DNA from: Azohydromonas australica DSM 1124
GTDB lineage: Bacteria; Pseudomonadota; Gammaproteobacteria; Burkholderiales; Burkholderiaceae_C
Length of the DNA stretch: 64,000 nt
Direction of reading: 5' to 3'
NCBI RefSeq assembly: GCF_000430725.1
Contig: NZ_AUMO01000038.1
Coordinates: forward strand, 1 to 64,000
Shown here: piece by piece, positions 45,229-53,777 of the stretch
Position numbering within the stretch: position 1 is the first letter of the stretch
How the letters are laid out: each line of letters begins with the position of its first letter
Position numbers and translations under genes: made by a program
Notes under the pieces: generated by a model
Databases searched by the model: none
Seen by the model: the letters and a program-made list of their open reading frames with translations, nothing else
Told to the model about the DNA's origin: nothing

Positions 45229-48053
45229 CGTGCGAGCCGCCCCATGGCGAGCCCGGCGGTGGGGCCGGGTTCTCTGGCCTGTTGAGCCTGCTGCATCAGC
45301 ACGTGGCGCACCTTGCGTGCCAAGGCTTCGCGCGTGTAGGGCTTGGGCAGCAGCTCCACGCCGGGGTCCAGGCGTCCGCCGTGGTCGATGGCGTTCTGGG
45401 TGTAGCCCGAGGTGTAGAGCACGCCCAGGCCCGGCAGCCGCTCGCGCGCCAGCCGGGCCAGCTCCGTGCTGCGCATCGGCCCGGGCATCACCACGTCGGT
45501 GAACAGCAGGTCCACCGGCGCGCCACCGTCGAGGAGGCTGGAGGCACTGACGGCGTCGCGGGCCTGGAGCACGCGGTAGCCCAGCTCGGTCAGCAGCGCC
45601 ACGGCTGCCTCGCGCACGGCATCGTCGTCCTCCACCACCAGGATGGTTTCATGGCCGCCGCGCACCGGCTGCTGCGTCGCGTCCACGACCTCTTCCTCCT
45701 CCTGCAGCATGCGGGGCAGGTAGAGCTTCACCGAGGTGCCCTTGCCCTCCTCGCTGTAGATCTGCACGTGGCCGCCGGACTGCTTGACGAAGCCGTACAC
45801 CATCGACAGCCCCAGTCCCGTGCCCTTGCCCTCGGGCTTGGTGCTGAAGAAGGGCTCGAAAGCGCGCTCCAGCACGTGCGCCGACATGCCGTCGCCGGTA
45901 TCGGAGACGGCCAGCATCACGTAGGGCCCGGGAGTGACTTCGCCGTGCAGCCGCGCATAGGTGTCGTCGAGCACCACGTTGCCGGCCTCGATGGTGAGGC
46001 GGCCATGGCCGTCCATGGCGTCGCGGGCGTTGATGACGAGGTTGAGGATGGCGTTCTCGATCTGGCTCAGGTCGGCCTGGGTGTTCCACAGACCCGGCGC
46101 CACCACCGAGCACAGCTCGATCTCCTCGCCCAGCACGCGCCGCAGCATGTCTTCCAGGCCGTGCACGAAGCGCCCGATGTTGACCACACGCGGCTCCAGC
46201 GGTTGGCGCCGCCCGAAGGCCAGCAGCTGCGAGGCGAGCTTGGCGCCCCGGCTGACGCCCGACAGGGCACTGCGCACGCACTTCTGTGCCATCGCATGGT
46301 CGCCCACGAGGCGCGAGAGCAGGTGCAGGTTGGTGCTGATCACCTGCAGCGAGTTGTTGAAATCGTGCGCGACGCCACCCGTGAGCTGGCCCAGGGACTC
46401 CATGCGCTGGGCCTGCCGCAGCGCCGCCTGCGCGGCCTCGCGTTCCTCAGACTCCCGCTTGAGCTGCTCCATGGCCTCGTCGAGGTCGCGGGTCCGCTGC
46501 GCCACGCGCTGCTCCAGGGTCTCGTTGAGGCGCTGCAGCGCCGTCTCGGCCTGCACCTGGTGCGTGTTGTCGAAGCCGTCGACGAAGATGCCCACGACCT
46601 CGCCGTGCGCGTCGATGATCGGCTGGTACACCAGGTGCACGTGGCGCTGCTCCAGCGGCGCGCCGGGCTGGCGCTGCAGCTGCACCGCCAGGTCGCGGCC
46701 GACGTAGGTCTGCTTGCCCTCGTAGACCCGGTCCAGCAGCTCGAAGAAGCCCTGCCCCGCCACCTCGGGCAGCGCCTCGCGCACCGGCAGTCCGACCAGG
46801 TCGCGATGCCCGACCAGCTGCAGGTAAGCCTCGTTGACGAGCCTGAAGACGTGCCGCGGGCCTTCGAGCAGGCACATGAAGCTCGGCGCCTGCTGGAACA
46901 GCCGCTGCAGCCGGTCGCGCTCCTGGGTGCGCAGCGCCACTTCCGAGCTCAGCCGCTCGTTGGCCGACTCCAGTGCCTGCGCCGCCTCCTGGCGCAGCCG
47001 CACGGCCTCGGCCAGCGACTGCGAGCGCCGGCGCTCGTTCTCGTACACCTGGGCACTGGCCAGCCGCGAGGCCAGCTGGTCGGCCAGCAGCCGCAGGAAG
47101 CCGCGGTAGTCCTCGTCGAAGGGCCTGTAGGGGTTGAGGCCGACCACCATGGCGCCCAGCGGCCGCTTGGAGCCCTGACCGAGCACGGGCACCAGCGCTG
47201 CCTGCACCGGCGAGCGGTCCCAGGCGCCCACGGGCAGGTCCGGCCGCTGCGCCAGGCTCACCACCGCGCCGGCCTCGCCGCTCCAGATGCCGCCCAGGTC
47301 CCACACACCGCCCCGGGCGGGCAGCGTCCGCGGCCCATGCGCGCTGTCGCGGGCAATGCCCGTGGCCATGGCCAGCTCGGCTTCGCCCTGCGTGCCGGCG
47401 AACAGGTAGACCAGGCAGAACGGCAGGTCCTTGAGGTCGGTGGCGAGCTGGCGCTCACCCGCCGCCAGCACCTCGTCGTGCGTGTCGGCCGCGGCCAGCG
47501 CCGAGGCCAGCTCGCGCAGCAGCGCCAGCCGGCGTTCGTTGACGATTCGCTCGGTTTCCTCGGTGACGGCGCAGAACACGCCTTCTACCCGGCCCGTGTC
47601 GCCGAACAGCGGGCTGTAGGAGAAGGTGTGGTAGGTCTCCTCCGGATAGCCGTGGCGGTGCACGATCAGCGGCAGCGCACGGTCCCAGGTCGCCTCGCCG
47701 CGCTCGTACACCGTGCGCAGCCTCGGCTGGATTTCTTCCCAGATCTCTGCCCACAGCTCATGCGTGGGCATGGCCAGCGAACGCGGATGCTTGGCACCCA
47801 GGGTCGGGCGGTAGGCGTCGTTGTAGAGAAAGGCGATGTCCGGCCCCCAGCCCAGCCACATCTCGAAGCGCGAGGTCAGCAGCAGCCGCACCGCCACCTT
47901 GAGCGCCTCGGGCCACCGCTCAGGCGCCCCCAGCGATGAAGCTTCCCAATCAAAGGCCCGCATGAGGTGGGCCATCTCGCCTTCGCCCACAAAGATCGAC
48001 GCCCGTGCATCGTCCCGCGCGGCTCCTGCAACACTCGACATGGATTCATCCAT
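45171..48053 (-). CDS. PAS/GAF hybrid histidine kinase with receiver
   Basis: A 960-residue soluble hybrid kinase. In order: N-terminal PAS-like domain (about 20-165, FDWEASSLGAPERWPEALK; GYPEETYHTFSYSPLFG), a GAF domain (about 175-350), coiled coil, a second PAS (about 385-510, APSFMCLLEGPRHVFRLVN), HisKA with His563 in GGVAHDFNNSLQ, HATPase with LNLVINARDAMDGHG and SDTGDGMS, and a receiver with Asp853 in LFTDVVMPG. No transmembrane segment, so it senses a cytoplasmic signal. It stands alone, divergent from the MarR/efflux genes. Its C-terminal tail overlaps the convergent gene. Confidence 0.92.
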   Translation of the reverse strand: MDESMSSVAGAARDDARASIFVGEGEMAHLMRAFDWEASSLGAPERWPEALKVAVRLLLTSRFEMWLGWGPDIAFLYNDAYRPTLGAKHPRSLAMPTHELWAEIWEEIQPRLRTVYERGEATWDRALPLIVHRHGYPEETYHTFSYSPLFGDTGRVEGVFCAVTEETERIVNERRLALLRELASALAAADTHDEVLAAGERQLATDLKDLPFCLVYLFAGTQGEAELAMATGIARDSAHGPRTLPARGGVWDLGGIWSGEAGAVVSLAQRPDLPVGAWDRSPVQAALVPVLGQGSKRPLGAMVVGLNPYRPFDEDYRGFLRLLADQLASRLASAQVYENERRRSQSLAEAVRLRQEAAQALESANERLSSEVALRTQERDRLQRLFQQAPSFMCLLEGPRHVFRLVNEAYLQLVGHRDLVGLPVREALPEVAGQGFFELLDRVYEGKQTYVGRDLAVQLQRQPGAPLEQRHVHLVYQPIIDAHGEVVGIFVDGFDNTHQVQAETALQRLNETLEQRVAQRTRDLDEAMEQLKRESEEREAAQAALRQAQRMESLGQLTGGVAHDFNNSLQVISTNLHLLSRLVGDHAMAQKCVRSALSGVSRGAKLASQLLAFGRRQPLEPRVVNIGRFVHGLEDMLRRVLGEEIELCSVVAPGLWNTQADLSQIENAILNLVINARDAMDGHGRLTIEAGNVVLDDTYARLHGEVTPGPYVMLAVSDTGDGMSAHVLERAFEPFFSTKPEGKGTGLGLSMVYGFVKQSGGHVQIYSEEGKGTSVKLYLPRMLQEEEEVVDATQQPVRGGHETILVVEDDDAVREAAVALLTELGYRVLQARDAVSASSLLDGGAPVDLLFTDVVMPGPMRSTELARLARERLPGLGVLYTSGYTQNAIDHGGRLDPGVELLPKPYTREALARKVRHVLMQQAQQAREPGPTAGLAMGRLARYVPGAASADSGLAGESTG

Positions 48054-48276
48054 CGGTCAGCAGCGCGGCAGGTCCGGCATGGACAACGGCTCGCGCAATA
48101 CGGCCGTCCGCATGACAGCCTCGGAGCCTGCCCAGCAAGCACTACACCTGCCCAGACGGGCGAGGACCATTATGGCGGCGCCGGTACAGCCCCCTCGTTG
48201 GTGAGCTTCGGACCGGCTCAAGCGGCTTCGGGCGCGGCAGCGCAGTCCATGGAAGGCACCACGCCTCGGCCTTAAA

Positions 48277-48302
48277 ATTTAGCATGCTATTATTTAGCAT
48301 GC
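48277..48302 (+). promoter_or_regulatory. Tandem operator-like repeat covering the marR start
   Basis: ATTTAGCATGC occurs twice (48277-48287 and 48292-48302, 15 bases apart), and the first copy extends to the palindrome TAGCATGCTA. The likely ATG of the MarR gene (48299) lies inside the second copy, an arrangement fitting autorepression. Confidence 0.6.
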
Positions 48303-48754
48303 GAAGCAATGACCTGATGCTGCGCCAGCTGACGCTGGGCCTGCTGCGGCTGTCCCGGGCCTACCGCGCGGCGGCGGACCAGGTGGCGGCCGGCTTCGGG
48401 CTGTCGCATGCGACGGCCTGGCCGGTGGTGGTGATCGGCCGCAGCCCGGACGGCACGCGCCCCGGGGCGGTGGCCGAGGCGCTGGAGATCGAGCCGTCGT
48501 CGCTGGTGCGCGTGATCGACCAGCTTGTGGAAACCGGGCTCGTGCTGCGGGAGGAAGACCCGCAGGACCGCCGTGCGCGCATCCTGCGCCTGACGCCCGC
48601 AGGCCAGGCGTGCGCCCAGGGGCTGGAGGACGCGCTGGCCCAGCTGCGGCGGCGGCTGTTCAAGTCGGCCGCCAAGGACGACGTCGAGGCCGCGCTGCGC
48701 GTCTTCTCCGCGCTGGAAGCCGCGCTGGCCGACCAGGCCCTGCAAGCCCGATGA
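48299..48754 (+). CDS. MarR-family regulator of the efflux operon
   Basis: About 151 residues from ATG 48299 (MRSNDLMLRQLTLGLLRLSR); an in-frame upstream start at 48284 would add five residues inside the operator repeat. The winged helix covers GAVAEALEIEPSSLVRVIDQLVETGLVLREEDPQDRRA-type sequence, with recognition helix EPSSLVRVIDQL and wing RRARILRLTPAG. Its stop overlaps the start of the Bcr/CflA pump (ATGA), a classic MarR-efflux pair in which the drug probably relieves repression. Confidence 0.9.
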   Translation: MRSNDLMLRQLTLGLLRLSRAYRAAADQVAAGFGLSHATAWPVVVIGRSPDGTRPGAVAEALEIEPSSLVRVIDQLVETGLVLREEDPQDRRARILRLTPAGQACAQGLEDALAQLRRRLFKSAAKDDVEAALRVFSALEAALADQALQAR

Positions 48755-49935
48755 GCCCGCTGCGAAACGCTTCCCCGCCGCTGTGGCTGCTGGTGCTCGT
48801 GACCTTCGGCGGCACGCTGGCAATGCACATGTTCGTGCCGGCGCTGCCGCTGGTGGCGCGCGAGCTGCACTCCACCGCGGCGGCGGCACAGTCGACCATC
48901 AGCCTCTACATCCTGGGGCTGGCTTTCGGCCAGCTGCTCTACGGCCCGCTGTCGGACCGCTTCGGCCGCCGCCCCACGCTGCTGGCCGGGCTGGCGCTCT
49001 ACACCGCGGCCGGCCTGGTGTGCCTGTGGGCGCCCACCATGCAGGTGCTGCTCGGCGCGCGGCTGCTGCAGGCGGTGGGCGGCTGCGCCGGGCTGCTGCT
49101 GGCGCGCGCCATCGTGCGCGACACCTCGGGCGATGCCGAGACGCTGCAGCGGCTGGCGACCCTCGGCCTCATCACGCTGGTCGGCCCGGGCATCGCGCCG
49201 CTGCTGGGCTCGGCGGTGGTGAGCACGCTGGGCTGGCGCTGGGTGTGTGCGTGCTTCGTGCTGCTGGGCGGGCTGGCGCTGGCGGCCGTGTGGCTGCGCC
49301 TGCCCGAGACCCGGCCGGCGCTGGCGGCGCCCGCGCGGCAGTCCTCGCTGCTCGCGGATGCCCGCACGCTGCTGCGCTCACGCCTGTTCGTGGCCTACAC
49401 CCTCGGCGGCGGCTGCTCCACCACGGCCTTCTACGCCTTCGTGGCGGCGGCACCCTTCATCTTCGGCGAGCGCCTGCACCGCCCGCTGCACGAGGTGGGC
49501 TACTACCTGATGGCGCCCGTGATCGGCATGTCGATCGGCAACCTGCTGGCCGGGCGCCTGGCAGGCCGAGTGCACCAAGCGCGACTCATGCGCCACGCCA
49601 GCGCGCTGAGCTTGGCCAGCGCCACCGCGCTGCTGCTGGCCATGCTGTGGATGGCGCAGCCGTCGGCCTGGGGTGTGGCCGTGCTCATGGGGTTCTACGC
49701 CATGGGCGCCGGGCTGTGCAGCCCGGCCGTGTCCACCAAGGCCATCAGCGTCGATCCGCGCCTCACCGGCTCCGCCGCGGGCCTCTATGGCTTCACGCAG
49801 ATGGCCATTGGCGCGCTGTGCAGCGCGCTGGCGGGCCTGGGCAGCGACCACGGCGTTTCCGCCGCGCTGGTGCTGGTCGGTGCCGGCATCGTGGCGCAGG
49901 CGGCGTTCCGCTGGGGCGTGAAGATCGAACGTTGA
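48751..49935 (+). CDS. Bcr/CflA-type MFS drug efflux pump
   Basis: A 394-residue, 12-helix DHA1 transporter. Diagnostic pieces are FVPALPLVARELH, FGQLLYGPLSDRFGRRPTLL (motif A), RLLQAVGGCAGLLLARAIVRD (the RalxQg.g.. C-type block) and GMSIGNLLAGRLAGR. Similar to Bcr bicyclomycin and CflA florfenicol exporters; the actual substrate is unknown. Translationally coupled to the upstream MarR gene. No periplasmic adaptor is present. Confidence 0.92.
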   Translation: MSPLRNASPPLWLLVLVTFGGTLAMHMFVPALPLVARELHSTAAAAQSTISLYILGLAFGQLLYGPLSDRFGRRPTLLAGLALYTAAGLVCLWAPTMQVLLGARLLQAVGGCAGLLLARAIVRDTSGDAETLQRLATLGLITLVGPGIAPLLGSAVVSTLGWRWVCACFVLLGGLALAAVWLRLPETRPALAAPARQSSLLADARTLLRSRLFVAYTLGGGCSTTAFYAFVAAAPFIFGERLHRPLHEVGYYLMAPVIGMSIGNLLAGRLAGRVHQARLMRHASALSLASATALLLAMLWMAQPSAWGVAVLMGFYAMGAGLCSPAVSTKAISVDPRLTGSAAGLYGFTQMAIGALCSALAGLGSDHGVSAALVLVGAGIVAQAAFRWGVKIER

Positions 49936-49970
49936 GCGCTTGCGGTCGCCCTGCCCTCACGCCAGCGCCA

Positions 49971-50300
49971 ATGCGAAGCACGCGCATGATCCAGGCCATG
50001 CTGCCGCCCGACGACCTCGCTGATTCGATTGCGCCCGCACCCGCGCCGGCGTGCGAGGCCCGTGGGCGGCCTCCGAAAGCGCCCCTGCCGGACATCGACC
50101 CGGCCCGCTGCACCGGCTGCGGACGCTGCATCGCGGTGTGTCCGGTGCACGTGCTGGGCTTCCATACCGAGCGGTGGACGAAGTTCGCGGTGCTGGTGGA
50201 GGCCGAGCCCTGCACCGGCTGCAGCCGGTGCGAGGTGCGTTGTCCCTTCAACGCGATCACGATGCGTCCCGCCGCGCAGGTCAAGCCGCACGGCACCTGA
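49971..50300 (+). CDS. 2[4Fe-4S] ferredoxin-like protein
   Basis: A protein of up to 109 residues (alternative ATG at 49986 gives 104). After an N-terminal Pro/Ala-rich stretch of about 40 residues come two full cluster motifs, CTGCGRCIAVCPVHVLGF and CTGCSRCEVRCPFNAI, so two [4Fe-4S] clusters are expected. It is a small electron carrier with no partner enzyme beside it. It follows the efflux pump by 35 bases on the same strand but is not obviously related to it. Confidence 0.85.
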   Translation: MRSTRMIQAMLPPDDLADSIAPAPAPACEARGRPPKAPLPDIDPARCTGCGRCIAVCPVHVLGFHTERWTKFAVLVEAEPCTGCSRCEVRCPFNAITMRPAAQVKPHGT

Positions 50301-50407
50301 GCGCCGGCAGCCTTGGGCGCCTTTGCGAACAGCTTGCGGTGGCGGCGTCAACTCATCCCGCGGCAGACCCGTTCAAGCCTTGCACGTCCGAAGAGGCGAG
50401 GTGAAAC

Positions 50408-50638
50408 ATGGTTGCAGAGGAGTTCACGAGGCGCATGCGCCTGGCCCAGTACATGGGCCATTACGGTGCCGGCTACAGGCATGGCCTGCGGCGCTTTTTC
50501 CTTGGAGATACCGACGATCTCGTGCGCCACAGGGCGTTCATGGCGCTGGCCGGCAGCATGGACCTGCAACACGCGGCAGCGGGCCGTGGCTACCGCGACG
50601 GCTGCGCCGGCCGGCCTCCCGCCCCCGGCGGCGCGTGA
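50408..50638 (+). CDS. Small hypothetical protein (76 aa)
   Basis: A short gene beginning MVAEEFTRRMRLAQYMGHYG behind GAGGTGAAAC. The chain has the tyrosine- and arginine-rich HYGAGYRHGLRRFFLGDTDD and RGYRDGCAGRPP segments, a pattern that looks protein-like rather than random high-GC shadow. No family recognised. It is soluble. Confidence 0.5.
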   Translation: MVAEEFTRRMRLAQYMGHYGAGYRHGLRRFFLGDTDDLVRHRAFMALAGSMDLQHAAAGRGYRDGCAGRPPAPGGA

Positions 50639-50786
50639 GCCGTCCATGGACAGGGACCGCGAGCACGCCCAGGCCTCGGCGCTGAGCGGAGAAGCGGCAC
50701 TGTCGCGACCCGCGCGCTTTCCAGCGCGTCCTGCCCGGCGTCCCCAGATCTCCATCCGCGCCGCGCTGACATGGTTGCCACAGCTA

Positions 50787-50802
50787 CTGTACGTTCATAC
50801 AG
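50787..50802. promoter_or_regulatory. LexA-type SOS box upstream of DUF1428 gene
   Basis: CTGTACGTTCATACAG matches the CTGT-N8-ACAG LexA consensus exactly and is flanked by TA on both sides (TACTGT...ACAGTA). It ends 34 bases before the chosen ATG at 50837, a fitting distance for a repressor over the promoter or leader. Confidence 0.6.
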
Positions 50803-50836
50803 TAACGCCACCTTGGACCCACTGATGGAGCGCTAC

Positions 50837-51190
50837 ATGGACTATGTCGATGGTTTCGTCGCGGCCGTGCCCACGGCCAACCGGGAGATCTACAGGCAGC
50901 ACGCCGAGAAGGCAGCCGCCGTGTTCAAGGAGCACGGGGCGCTGTCCGTGGTGGAGTGCTGGGGCGATGACGTGCCGGAAGGGAAGCTGACGTCCTTTCC
51001 CATGGCCGTCCAGCGCCAGCCTGACGAGACGGTCGTGTTCTCCTGGATCACCTGGCCGTCGAAACAGGTGCGCGACGAAGGGATGAAGAAGGTCATGGAA
51101 GACCCGCGCCTGCAGCCCGACACCAATCCCATGCCTTTCGACGGCAAGCGCCTGATCTACGGCGGCTTCCAGATGATCGTGAACGCCTGA
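50837..51190 (+). CDS. DUF1428 family protein
   Basis: A 117-residue small cytosolic protein with the family pattern YVDGFVAAVPTANREIYRQH, VVECWGDDVPEGKLTSFPMA, VFSWITWPSK and PMPFDGKRLIYGGFQMIV. The function of DUF1428 (ferredoxin-like alpha-beta barrel fold) is not established. ATG 50837 is preferred over in-frame ATGs at 50771 and 50825: it has GGAG seven bases upstream, matches the family N-terminus, and leaves the LexA-like box outside the coding region. Confidence 0.9.
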   Translation: MDYVDGFVAAVPTANREIYRQHAEKAAAVFKEHGALSVVECWGDDVPEGKLTSFPMAVQRQPDETVVFSWITWPSKQVRDEGMKKVMEDPRLQPDTNPMPFDGKRLIYGGFQMIVNA

Positions 51191-51260
51191 GCGCTGCCGG
51201 GCATCACAATTGCCAACGGCCGGGCCTGTTGAATTTCGAAGCCGGCTGCCGTGATGCCCC

Positions 51261-53690
51261 GTGCTGTACCCCTGCGCACAGCCGCGCGCGCATGCGGCTG
51301 TCGGCCTGCCTGACGTGCGGGCCCACGCAATTGCCGTTTCCGTCGTTTATCACCTGATCCGCCGCCTTGGGGCCAGCGCCTGGCGCTGGCGCGCCGGGCT
51401 GCGTTGCCTCCTGGTGCTGTCGTGCGTTCTGGTGCTGGGCGCCGCGCGGGCCGAGCCCGACGACAACCCGGATGCCGTCATCGACAGTGCGCGCAAGACC
51501 CTGGAAACGCTGCAGCGCCAGCTGCAGGCCCGGGAGCTCAGCGACGCGCAGCTCGTGGACATGCGCCGCACGCTCCTGGCGATGCAGCAGCAGGCCGAAG
51601 ACGTGATCGAGCAGCAGACGCAGCAGCTCCAGGGTGCGCAGGACCGGCTGGCGGGATTGGGGCCGGCGGCCAGCAGCCCCGCCGCGGAGGCGCCCGACGT
51701 TGCGACGCAGCGCAAGGGCCTGGAGCAGTCCACCAGCGAGATCGAGGCCCGGGTGAAGCTGGCCCGGCTGCTGATCGTCGAGAGCGAACAAGTGGCGGAC
51801 GAGGTGGCCGTCCTGCAGCGCAAGCGCTTCCGCGATGAGCTCTTCGAACGCACCGACTCGCTGCTGAGCGTGGCCTTCTGGACCGACCTGCGCGCCAGCT
51901 GGCACCGCGACCGGATCCGCCTCGGACAGCTGGCGGCGCCGCTGCGTGCGCCGCCCCCGGGGCGCGTAGCCTGGGGCGTGGCCGGAGGCCTGGCCTTGGT
52001 CGTCCTGGCGGTGGCGCTGCGCAGGGCGCTGGGGCGCTGGCTGGACCGCTTCGTCACGCAGCGCATTCCCCAGGGGCGCCTGCGCCGTTCGTTCTTCGCC
52101 CTGGCCCGCTCGCTGCTGGCGATCCTCCTGCCCGGCGCGGTGGCCTACGCGCTGCTGTTCGCCTGCCGCCAGGCCGGGCTGAGGCAGGGCTGGGAAACGC
52201 TGCTGGGCGACGCGGTGGGGGCCGTGTGCTTCTCGGCCTACGTCGTCGGGCTGGGCCGCTCCCTGCTCCTGGCCAAGCGACCCTCGTGGCGCCTGCTGCC
52301 GCTGCCCGATCACCTCGCGCATGGCCTGCGCGCGTACCCGCTGCTGCTCGGCTGGGCCGTCTTCGCCAGCTGGCTGCTGCAGCGCCTTGGCGCGCTGGTC
52401 CAGACCGGGCTGGCCACGGCCGTGGCCATCGACGCGCTGGTGACGCTCGCACTGGGGCTGATCCTGGTGCGGGGCGTGTCGCGGGCGGAGCGGCTGCGCG
52501 GCCAGGCGCAGGCGCCCTCGTCCGACGCGACGCCGGCCCGCCCATGGTGGCTGTCCATGCTCATCGTTGCCCTCTGGCTGCTGCTGGTGCTGAGCCTGGC
52601 GGCGATCCTGATCGGCTACGTGGCGCTGGGCAGCTTCGTGGTGCGCCAGGCGGTGTGGATCATGGTCCTGGCGGGCTCGGCCTACCTGCTGTGCGCAGTG
52701 GTGGACGACGCCGCCGCGGCATGGCAGGTCCGGCCTGCGGTGGACGTGTCCACGGGCGACGCCGCAGGCCACCTGGACGCTGCTCCAGGCCGGCGCGCGC
52801 AAGTGGCCGTGCTGGCTTCAGGCGTCCTGCGGCTGCTGGTCGTGCTGGTGCTGCTGATCCTGCTGCTGGCGCCCTTCGGCGAAGGGCCGAGCGAATTGCT
52901 GGGCCACACCAGCCGGCTGGGCGCGGGCATCACGGTCGGGGCGCTGGAGCTGCGCCCGGCCTCGGTGCTGCAGGCGGTGCTGGTGTTCATGCTGTCGCTG
53001 GGCGCCCTGCGGGTGCTGCAGCACTGGCTGGCCTGCCGCTACCTGCCGACCACCTCGCTGGACGCGGGCATGCGCAGCTCGCTCGTGACGCTGCTGGGCT
53101 TCGTCGGCCTGGTGGTGGCCGTGGCGCTGGGGCTCTCGGCCGTGGGCCTGGCGCTGGACAAGGTGGCCTGGATCGCCAGCGCGCTGACGGTGGGCGTCGG
53201 CTTCGGCATGCAGGCAGTGGTGTCCAACTTTGTCTCGGGCCTGATCCTGCTGGCCGAGCGGCCCGTGAAGGTCGGCGACTGGGTGGCGCTCGGCGGGGTG
53301 GAAGGCGACATCCGGCGCATCAACGTGCGCGCGACCGAGATCCGCATGGGCGACCGCTCCACGGTGATCGTGCCCAACTCGGAATTCATCACCAAGGTCG
53401 TTCGCAACGTCACGCACGACAACCCGCTGGGCCTGGTCCAGGTGAAATTGCCGCTGCCCCTGGACGTGGACGTCGAGCGGGTGCGCGAGCTGCTGTTGCG
53501 GGCCTTCCAGGCGCACGATGAGGTGCTGCAGGACCCGCCGCCGAACGTGCTGCTCGACGGCGTCGAGGGCGACAAGCTCATCTTCAACGCCACCGGCTTC
53601 GTCTCATCCCCCCGCAAGACCGCCGCCACGCGCAGTGCGCTGCTGTTCACGGTGATGGGCGAGCTGCGCCGGATGAGGCAGGCGCCGTGA
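51261..53690 (+). CDS. Large mechanosensitive channel (MscS family, DUF3772-type)
   Basis: Up to 809 residues from GTG 51261. A hydrophobic signal segment (LRCLLVLSCVLVLGAARAEP) is followed by a helical periplasmic domain (about 65-230, coiled-coil rich), some ten membrane segments, and the MscS core with VGLALDKVAWIASALTVGVGFGMQAVVSNFVSGLILL-type pore sequence (GVGFGMQAVVSNF) and the beta domain DWVALGGVEGDIRRINVRAT, VPNSEFI. Probably an osmotic safety valve of the larger MscK/MscM-like type. Start is uncertain by up to 40 residues. Confidence 0.88.
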   Translation: MLYPCAQPRAHAAVGLPDVRAHAIAVSVVYHLIRRLGASAWRWRAGLRCLLVLSCVLVLGAARAEPDDNPDAVIDSARKTLETLQRQLQARELSDAQLVDMRRTLLAMQQQAEDVIEQQTQQLQGAQDRLAGLGPAASSPAAEAPDVATQRKGLEQSTSEIEARVKLARLLIVESEQVADEVAVLQRKRFRDELFERTDSLLSVAFWTDLRASWHRDRIRLGQLAAPLRAPPPGRVAWGVAGGLALVVLAVALRRALGRWLDRFVTQRIPQGRLRRSFFALARSLLAILLPGAVAYALLFACRQAGLRQGWETLLGDAVGAVCFSAYVVGLGRSLLLAKRPSWRLLPLPDHLAHGLRAYPLLLGWAVFASWLLQRLGALVQTGLATAVAIDALVTLALGLILVRGVSRAERLRGQAQAPSSDATPARPWWLSMLIVALWLLLVLSLAAILIGYVALGSFVVRQAVWIMVLAGSAYLLCAVVDDAAAAWQVRPAVDVSTGDAAGHLDAAPGRRAQVAVLASGVLRLLVVLVLLILLLAPFGEGPSELLGHTSRLGAGITVGALELRPASVLQAVLVFMLSLGALRVLQHWLACRYLPTTSLDAGMRSSLVTLLGFVGLVVAVALGLSAVGLALDKVAWIASALTVGVGFGMQAVVSNFVSGLILLAERPVKVGDWVALGGVEGDIRRINVRATEIRMGDRSTVIVPNSEFITKVVRNVTHDNPLGLVQVKLPLPLDVDVERVRELLLRAFQAHDEVLQDPPPNVLLDGVEGDKLIFNATGFVSSPRKTAATRSALLFTVMGELRRMRQAP

Positions 53691-53777
53691 TGAGCTCGCA
53701 GCCCCCGGCGGAACCAGGCATCGGCCCCGACGCGGCGCCTGCCGCAGGTAGAAACGCAGTGAATGGAGGGTGACCAC

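Noticed and set aside
50771..50836. Longer start for the DUF1428 gene
   Set aside because: It would place the LexA-like box inside the coding region and add residues not found in the family; ATG 50837 has a good GGAG site.
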